The position numbers and the translations under genes were made by a program. A DNA stretch of 64,000 nucleotides from assembly GCF_950295315.1 (NCBI RefSeq), contig NC_080172.1:78325118-78389117 (forward strand). Reading direction: 5' to 3'. The DNA comes from Erinaceus europaeus. Its lineage: Eukaryota > Chordata > Mammalia > Eulipotyphla > Erinaceidae. This document shows, one piece after another, positions 57,500-64,000 of the stretch (positions are counted from its first letter, which is position 1; every line of letters begins with the position of its first letter). Below the pieces are notes generated by a model that did no database searches, had not been told where the DNA came from, and worked only from the letters and a program-made list of their open reading frames with translations.

Positions 57500-59451
57500 C
57501 ACACATATTTTTGAATAAATTCTTCAGTTTTCTTAAAACATGTCACTGAGATCTTGATAGGGATTGCACCAAAACTGTAGATTCCTTTTGGTAGAATGAC
57601 CATTTTAATAATGTTTATTCTTCCAATCCAGGAACAAAGTATTTTGCATTTATGTGTGCCCTTCTCTATTTCTTATAGCAATTCCCTAGAGTTTTTGTTG
57701 TAAAGATCCTTCACCTCCTTTTTGAGATTCACACTAAGATATTTTATATTTGGGGGTTGATTGTAAATGGGGTTGAGACTTTTACTTCCCTTTCTTCTGA
57801 TTCTGTATTCAGAAATGCCACAGATTTATAGGTTTTGACTTTGTTTCCTGCTGCCTTACTGAACTTAATATATTTTTTCCGGTAGTTTTTTTTTTTTTTT
57901 TTTTTGGTGGAGTATCTGAGGTTTTTTAAAGTATATTATCATTTCGTCAGCAAATAGTAATAACTTGATTCCTTTCTTTCCAATACATATGCCCTTGATA
58001 TCTCTTTCTTGTCTGATTGCAGCAGTAAGGACCTCAAGGATTGTGTTGAATACTGGAGATAATGAACATCTTTGTCTGATTCCCAGTTTTAGGGGGATGT
58101 TTTCAGCTTTTCCTCATTGAGAATGATGTTAGTTGTAAGTTTATCATTATAAATTATACTTTAATTTCCAATATGAATGTTGAATCTTGTAAAATGTCCT
58201 TTCAGTGTCAGTTGATATGACCATGAGATTTTTTTTTCTTATATGATGGATTACATTGATTGACTGATTGGTGAATGTTGAACCATCCCTATTTCCCAGG
58301 GATGAATCCCACTTGGTCTTGATGAATTATTCTCTTGATATGCTCTTGGATTTTATTTGACAAGATTTCACTCAGGATCACTGCAGCAGTGTTCATCAGG
58401 GATATAAGTCTATAGTTGTCTTTGTTGTGCTTTTTTTTTTCCTGCTTTGGGGATCAGAGTGATGTTTAGCCTCATAGAATATATTTGAGAGTAATCCCCC
58501 CTCTTCAGTTTTATTGGAGAGTTTGAAGAGAATTAGTGTTAGTTCTTCTTTGGAAGTCTTATAAAATTTATTAGTAAAGCCTTCTGGATTTAGGTCTTTA
58601 TTCTTGAGAAGTTTATTTTTATTACTGATTTAATCTCCATACACGTGAGTGGCCTGTTTTAAGTTCTCTGCATCTTCTTGAGTTAAGCTTAATATTGGTA
58701 TGATTCAAATAATATGTCCACATTATCTAGATTGTCTAATTTATTTACAGAGAGATGATCATAATAGTCATCTATCATTCTTTGTACCTGCCCATCTTTG
58801 GTTGTAATTTCATCGTTCTCATACCTGACTGTTATTACCTTAGTTTCCCCCTCTTTCTTTTTGTGAGTTTAGTCGGTCTATTTTCTTTTACCTTCCAAAG
58901 AGCTGGCTCTTGGCATCATCACTCTTTTGGATCATCTTTCTGGTTTCTACTTATTTAACTTCTACTCTGATTATGAACATTTCCTTCTTCCTGCTGACTT
59001 TTTGGATATTTTGTTGCTTCTTTTCTAGTTGACTCAGTTGTGATGTTAGGTAACTTATTTGAGTTCTTTGCTGCTTGCTAATATGGACCTATATTGCTAT
59101 AAACTTCCCTCCTGGGACAGCTTTTGCCATATCCCACAGAGTCTGGTAGTTGGTCTCTATATTTTCATTGTTCTCCAAGTTATTCCTAATTTTCTTTTGG
59201 TTTTTTTCATATATTTATGATGGGCATGTCTTCCTATAAGGTAGTCTGATTAATGTGAAGTGACCATCTCTGTCTCTTGTCATCTTCTCTGCCTGAGAGA
59301 CTATTTTATCTGATGGCAGAGTAGCTTTCCTGCCCTTTTGTTTGTATTATTGGGTTGGACCACTTGTTGTAGCCTGTCACCCAGAGGTTCTGTTTGTCTT
59401 TTGTTTGAATTTGTCTTTCCTGGAGACATAGAATAGATGTATTTTGCTTTT

Positions 59452-60312
59452 TTTATTTATAAAATGTAAGTATTGACGAGACTGCAGGATAGAAAGGGTA
59501 CATTTCCACACAATGCCACCCCCAGAGCTCCTTATCCAATCACCTCCCTTGATATTTTCTCTATTTTTTATCCACATGGGACTATGGACCCAGGATCATT
59601 GTGGGGTGCAGAAGGTGGAAGGTTTGGCTTCTGTAATTGCTTCCCCACTGAACATGGTTGTTGACAGGTCGATCCATATTCCCAGCCTGTCTCTCTCTTT
59701 CCCTAGTGGAGCAGGGATCTGGGGAGGCAAGTCTCCAGGACACCTGGTAGGGTTCTCTGCCCAAAGAAGTCGGGTTGACATCATGGTATCATCTGGAACT
59801 TGGTGACTGAAAAGAAATTAAGATATAATGCAGAAAAAATTGTTGGCTAATCATGAACCCAAAGGCAAGAATAATGTAGATGAAGAGTTGGGGTCACTGT
59901 TTTGGAAAAAAGCTAGTAGGTCTGTTTTAGGTGTATTCCAGAGGGCTCATGACTTTACTATTTTTTTTCCTGAGTCTGGCATCTAATATGAAGGTGAACT
60001 TAGGTTATTGACTGGGGAGATGGTGTCATATTGGAAAAAGGACTAGAAAGCTGCATCAAGGAATAGAGTAGCTTCCAAATATGGGAAAGTATATAAACAC
60101 TGTTAACTGTAAACCTCACCAGTTTGATCTGTGGCTCATATTCAGCAGAAGAGCCTATGTAACCTGTACATCCCTGTAAGTCTGAGCTCACATTCTGTGG
60201 TCATGACTAGGAACATTCCAGGCTGCACTAACTTCAGGACCCATCTTCTTCAGGGTTGTAGGTAGAGTATGTTGTCCAACTTCCCTTCAGAGAATGGAAT
60301 TCTCCATAAGGA
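59452..60312 (-). mobile_element. L1 3' UTR insertion, long type, with TSD
   Basis: The A/T-rich 3' end is at left. It includes the old-type block and is truncated at 60312. The TSD 'atg[t/c]attttgctttt' is at 59437-59451 and 60313-60327. This gives an 861-bp insertion into the old L1. Confidence 0.93.
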
Positions 60313-60327
60313 ATGCATTTTGCTTTT

Positions 60328-60475
60328 AAATCAATAGTCACTTTGAATGTTTTTACTAGTGTATTTAAGACATTCACATTTAGGGTGATTATTGATTACT
60401 GATTTGCTTATAACTATTTTGGTTTTTGTTTTGAGGTTGCTTTGTTTTCTTGTTTACTCTTTTCCTGATTCCTTC
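60328..60475 (-). pseudogene. Old L1 ORF2 5' part
   Basis: Continuation of the 55985-59436 element beyond the inserted L1. 'gtgattattgattactgat' lies where the ORF2 start region is expected. Very diverged. Confidence 0.5.
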
Positions 60476-60780
60476 TACTTCTCTTCCTTCTTCTTCCTCC
60501 TCCTCTTTCTCCTTCTCCTCCTCCTTCTCCTCCTCCCCTTCTTCTTCTTCTTTTTCTTCTTCTTCTTCTTCTTCTTCTTCTTCTTCTTCTTCTTCTTCTT
60601 CTTCTTCTTCTTCTTCTTCTTCTTCTTCTTCTTCTTCTTCTTCTCCTCCTCCTCCTCCTCCTCCTCCTCCTCCTCCTCCTCCTCCTCCTCCTGCTCCTCC
60701 TGCTCCTCCTCCTCTTCTTCTTCTTCTACTTCTTCTTCTTTTCCTCCTCCTTCTCCTCCTTCTCTTCTTTTTTTTCTTCC
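60476..60780. repeat. 300-bp polypyrimidine tract with (TTC)n and (TCC)n
   Basis: Almost pure pyrimidine on the plus strand. About 30 TTC units lie around 60550-60643 and TCC units around 60643-60710, with mixed CTT/TCC at both ends. It ends in a SINE A/B tail at 60780, from which it may have expanded. Confidence 0.96.
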
Positions 60781-60922
60781 TGGAGGCCATTTTCTCCCAT
60801 TTCTCCTTCAATTTATATGAGGCAAATCTTGTAAAGCTTCCCCTGCAAATGAGTGGAGGCTTGAATCCAGGTTCTAGCACATAGTCACTTATGTGCTTAA
60901 CCAAGTGTGCCACTGATTACCC
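60781..60922 (-). mobile_element. SINE remnant at the edge of the polypyrimidine tract
   Basis: 'tggaggccattttctccc' (A-type extension) is followed by 'aagcttcccctgcaaatgag', 'ggcttgaatccaggttct' and a head ending near 'gattacccc'. Probably an A or B copy with the middle lost. Confidence 0.6.
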
Positions 60923-60999
60923 CTTCCCATTTGCTTCTGCTTGTTATTTTATATGGATGATTTTCTACGATGGTTTTGCATACTTTATATATGTTCCCT

Positions 61000-62000
61000 A
61001 TTTAACTCTGCTATATTTTTTTATATATTGTGAATATTGTGCACAACTTACAATATCTACAATAGTCTCTTTTTTAAAGTTTTCCTTGGTTCACCAATAT
61101 CTCATCATATTTCTCTGTTCATTTTACCATCTCCTTTCCTGTTTCTACACTTTGCCCTTTTGGTTTTTATCCCTGATTTTATTCTACTACTGATCACCTC
61201 ATAAAAATTTCCAGTTCCCTTTTGTGCTACTTCTCTCAGTAATTCTTATAAGACAGTACTGGTAATGGTAAATTTCTTAAGCTTCTGAATGTTTGAAAAT
61301 ACATTTACATCTCCCTCATAGTTGAAGGGTAAGTTAGCAGGATACAGCATATGTGGATAGCACTTCTTATCTTTAAAAACTTTGAATATGTAATTATACT
61401 CCCTCCTTGCTGCTAGGTTTTGTGATGAGAAATCTGATGAAAACCTGATGGTTCTACCTCTATATGTCAGTTTCCTCCTTTCCCTAGCAACCAACAATAT
61501 GTTCCTTCATTCTTGCTTTTGAGGAGCATTACTATGATATATCGTGGTGTGTGCCATTTTGGATTTAGCAACTTGGGTGTCCATTCAGCTTCCTGAATAT
61601 CTAATGTTTTGAACATTGTCCAAGTGTGGAAATTTTTATGCTATTATTTCTTTGAATATGTCCTCAGGGATACCAATAATTCTCACATTCTCCTTTCTGA
61701 TGGAATCTATTGTTTCACAGAGAAATGCTTAAGTTTTATTTCCAATAGCTTTAGATTCACTAAGTGTGGTGGTTGTTTTTTCTAGCACACATATTCTCTC
61801 CTCCATCCAATTCAGGCTCAGTTCAACCTGCTGCCTGAGGCTGAACTGTATTCAGAGTGTTCTTCATACTGTATAGCTCAGTTTGGAGATTTTTCTGATT
61901 TTTATAACTCTTTGGTGAAATAACACTTGAGTTCTTGATTTTTTTTTCTATATGTTAAGTATAGTTTTCTGGATTACTTTCTTAATAATTTTTCTTGATT
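61000..62000 (-). pseudogene. Old L1 ORF1 remnant
   Basis: On the minus strand 61246-61497 still encodes ORF1 C-terminal domain sequence ('RRKLTYRGRTIRFSSDFSSQ', 'AARREYNYIF', 'YPANLPF'). This parallels the young ORF1 at about 31256-31420. The parts at 61500-62000 resemble its upstream half at DNA level. This is the 5' coding part of the old L1 beginning at 55985. Non-functional. Confidence 0.78.
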
Positions 62001-62384
62001 TCTTCATTTAGCATGTCTTCTGTTGTTGTGCCAGCATATGGTAATGTGGTTACTGTGTTTGATTCCCTTGTGTACACATCATGGTGATGCTGGACCACCC
62101 TAATGTCTTTGATGTCAATATTGGGTCACCCGGATGCATTTCCAACCACTGGGGTGGGTTGTTAACAGCATGGAATAATTGATTGTTGTTTTAACTAGTC
62201 AATCAGGAGAGTGACATGTTGCTGCTGTTACTGTGGCCATGCCCCTAGAGGTCTATTTACTATCATTTTAATTTAAAAATTAAGGTCACTAAATCTTAGT
62301 TTTTTAATCTACAGTATGTGATAAGTTAAATTTACTTTATATACAATTTATATTTCATTATATGATGTGTTTGAATGCATTATT
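62001..62384. other. Possible old L1 5' UTR or anonymous DNA
   Basis: It lies where the 5' UTR of the old minus-strand L1 is expected. I cannot confirm it by sequence. Confidence 0.3.
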
Positions 62385-62755
62385 TTTCCACCAGCAGTAC
62401 TGTGGGAGTTTGGTTCCTGCATGAAAACACCACTTTTCTCAGTGGCCCTTTTTCCTTTGCTCTCTTCCACTCCTTTTCCTTTCCTTTCTCTCCTTTTATT
62501 TCCCTCCCTCTCTTCATTTCCTCCCTCCTTTATTTATTTATTTTTTTATTTTACTTTTATGTTACCTTCCTCCCTCATTCCCTTCCTTTCTTCTTTTGAT
62601 AGAAATAAATAAAGAGAGAGGGGAAGAAATAAAAAGAAAGAGGGATACCTGAAGAAAGAGGGATACTGTTCCATCATTTGCACTACAGCTATGATTGGGA
62701 GCTTGAGCACAGGTCCTCACACATCGCAATTTTTACACTCTACTGAATGTATCAT
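62385..62755 (-). mobile_element. Diverged long-form SINE with expanded pyrimidine region
   Basis: 'ccaccagcagtactgtggg' to 'ctcagtggcccttttt' follows the SINE A extension. Then come a T/C-rich expansion (62460-62600) and the purine strand of a SINE body with a worn head at right. Confidence 0.5.
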
Positions 62756-63227
62756 TGTCTTAATTATTATTTAAAAAAATGAAAGCTGTTCCAGTGAATT
62801 TTTGGATCCCATTTCAGTATTTAATACCAAATATAAAATTACAAGACCAATTAGATTGTTCACCTAGGAGAGTTTCTGCTTTTCCATGTGTACAACACAG
62901 ATTTAAATCCAATCCTCACGACACTGGAGGAAATGTAGGTGCTATAGTCTTCCTCTCCGTGTCTATCTTTTTCTGTCTGCAAATATTTCTCTGGAGCTGT
63001 GAAACAGTGTCAAAAGCAAAGCAGAGAAAAGAAATATATGTATATTTATACACATATGTACAAACTGATGTATTTTTAGTTCTTAGTTTTCCATGATGCT
63101 TTAATAGAAATAGATTACAGTAAGTTTCAAAGCTTTTGTGTTGTCTTTCCCTCTCCACTCATCTGCCTACCTGAATTAAAAAGGTAGTGATGAAACTGCA
63201 CATGAACTATGTATTGACTACATACTA
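62756..63227. other. Anonymous DNA, possible D-type SINE
   Basis: 62885-63040 has a tRNA-like 'acagatttaaatccaatcct' and a CT-rich stretch, perhaps an old SINE. Nothing else is recognised. Confidence 0.35.
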
Positions 63228-63237
63228 ACACACACAC

Positions 63238-63281
<44 letters not shown>
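63228..63281. repeat. (CA)n-(GA)n compound microsatellite
   Basis: A short CA run passes into an uninterrupted GA run of about 20 units. Confidence 0.96.
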
Positions 63282-63709
63282 AATATTCTTCAGTATTTTC
63301 CAGAAAATAATAGCCAACCCTGTGATCAATCCAGGGGCAAATGGAAAAATCTTGGCATTTAATTCCTACAAATGCTCTGCCACATTCAACTAATTGTGAA
63401 CTAAATGAGATTCACAACATACTATTATGTCAACTGAATAAAGGCTTTCAAGAAGATACTTTTCAATTAGGTTATTTTTCTTAATATTCTGTTAAAAACT
63501 ATATATGGTTGTCATGAGACTTAAACAAGATGCATATTATTGCATATGCAATTTTAAAAGTATAAATTTGAATATCTAAGGTGACACCGAAGGTTGGACT
63601 GAAAATTTGCAATATAGTGTAGAAATGTATTTTAGACATAATATTTATTTACTTGAAGTGTATAGTTATGGCCACCAAGAATTTAGAGGACGCCAGTTTA
63701 ATAAGCTAC

Positions 63710-63710
<1 letters not shown>
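63282..63710. other. Anonymous AT-rich DNA
   Basis: No gene or repeat is recognised. Confidence 0.4.
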
Positions 63711-63744
<34 letters not shown>

Positions 63745-63771
63745 GCTTCTTCTTTTTTTTTTTTTTTTTGC
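63711..63771. repeat. (TTTC)n microsatellite and poly(T)
   Basis: TTTC units followed by a T-run of about 18. It may be the tail of a decayed minus-strand SINE. Confidence 0.93.
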
Positions 63772-64000
63772 TATTTAGTTTCATCTATTATTTCAGCTTC
63801 TCTTTTCTCCCACATGTGACATTCCCATAGCTTATTCATCTTATACTAGTTTTGCTGACTCTGTACCACCCTCAGCAGTCTTTGCTGTCAATCACTGGAC
63901 ATGTCTATAAAAAAGCTGACTTAGTAGAAGATAAAAATGCTTCCTTAGATAGTTATATCTCTCTACAATATGGGAGGGGGGTTGAAATCAATTAGAATAT
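63772..64000. other. Anonymous DNA
   Basis: No gene or repeat is recognised up to the window edge. Confidence 0.4.

Larger units (their letters stand above)
55985..59436 (-). pseudogene. Old L1 ORF2 remnant, 3' and middle parts
   Basis: Minus-strand DNA resembles L1 ORF2 along its length. The C-terminal region is near 56100-56390, 'SKWI'-type sequence near 57100 and RT-region DNA near 58230-58400. It is more diverged than the 2262-5006 copy and heavily broken. A SINE A (56415-56711), a GT repeat (57467-57498) and a long-type L1 3' UTR (59452-60312) interrupt it. It continues at 60328. Confidence 0.78.

Noticed and set aside
60389..60913. Open frames of 142-174 codons rich in Ser, Phe, Glu or Gly
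   Set aside because: They read through the (TTC)n/(TCC)n tract on both strands; low-complexity artefact.

Overview
This is a mammalian nuclear window made almost entirely of retrotransposons and their debris. There is no intact host protein-coding gene. The dominant signals are a LINE-1 lineage with an unusually long 3' UTR and several tRNA-derived SINE families. The commonest SINE (called A here) has a head close to 'ggtagcgcagcgggttaagc', a CT-rich middle, and a tail of CAA/ATA-rich sequence ending 'gggaataaataaata'. From memory this SINE set matches hedgehog (Erinaceus, Eulipotyphla). That attribution is inference and needs a repeat-library search.

Layout. 1-8.8 kb: L1 3' UTR pieces around a nearly complete old L1 on the minus strand (about 1135-6854), cut by SINEs. 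8.8-13 kb: AT-rich anonymous DNA with SINEs. 13.5-14.7 kb: an L1 insertion with a 5' inversion and a 14-bp target site duplication (TSD). 15-25 kb: anonymous DNA with SINEs, short L1 insertions, microsatellites and an old L1 pierced twice at the same target site. 26-27.4 kb: old L1 ORF2 end. 27.7-29.1 kb: L1 3' UTR carrying a complete 499-bp solo LTR. 29.8-30.3 kb: an unassigned repeat-like block with a 50-bp tandem duplication. 30.4-36.75 kb: the youngest L1, with ORF2 carrying only two inactivating lesions but a rearranged 5' part that includes an LTR fragment. 37-43.5 kb: further L1 3' UTR copies, including a possible 3' transduction at 39.76-40.03 kb. 43.5-55 kb: mostly anonymous DNA with SINEs, CA repeats and old L1 ends. 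It also holds two phase-compatible candidate exons (49691-49774 and 50153-50219, the second split by a SINE). 55.1-62 kb: a young L1 3' UTR insertion followed by an old minus-strand L1 interrupted by a SINE, a long-type L1 3' UTR and a 300-bp polypyrimidine tract. 62-64 kb: SINE remains, microsatellites and anonymous DNA.

How the parts work together: L1 ORF1/ORF2 proteins supply the endonuclease and reverse transcriptase for L1 and, by established knowledge, for the SINEs. The window records this activity well, with matched TSDs, A-rich tails, 5' truncations, an inversion and re-use of one target site. All TSDs and homologies were read by eye; old-element boundaries are approximate to tens of bases.
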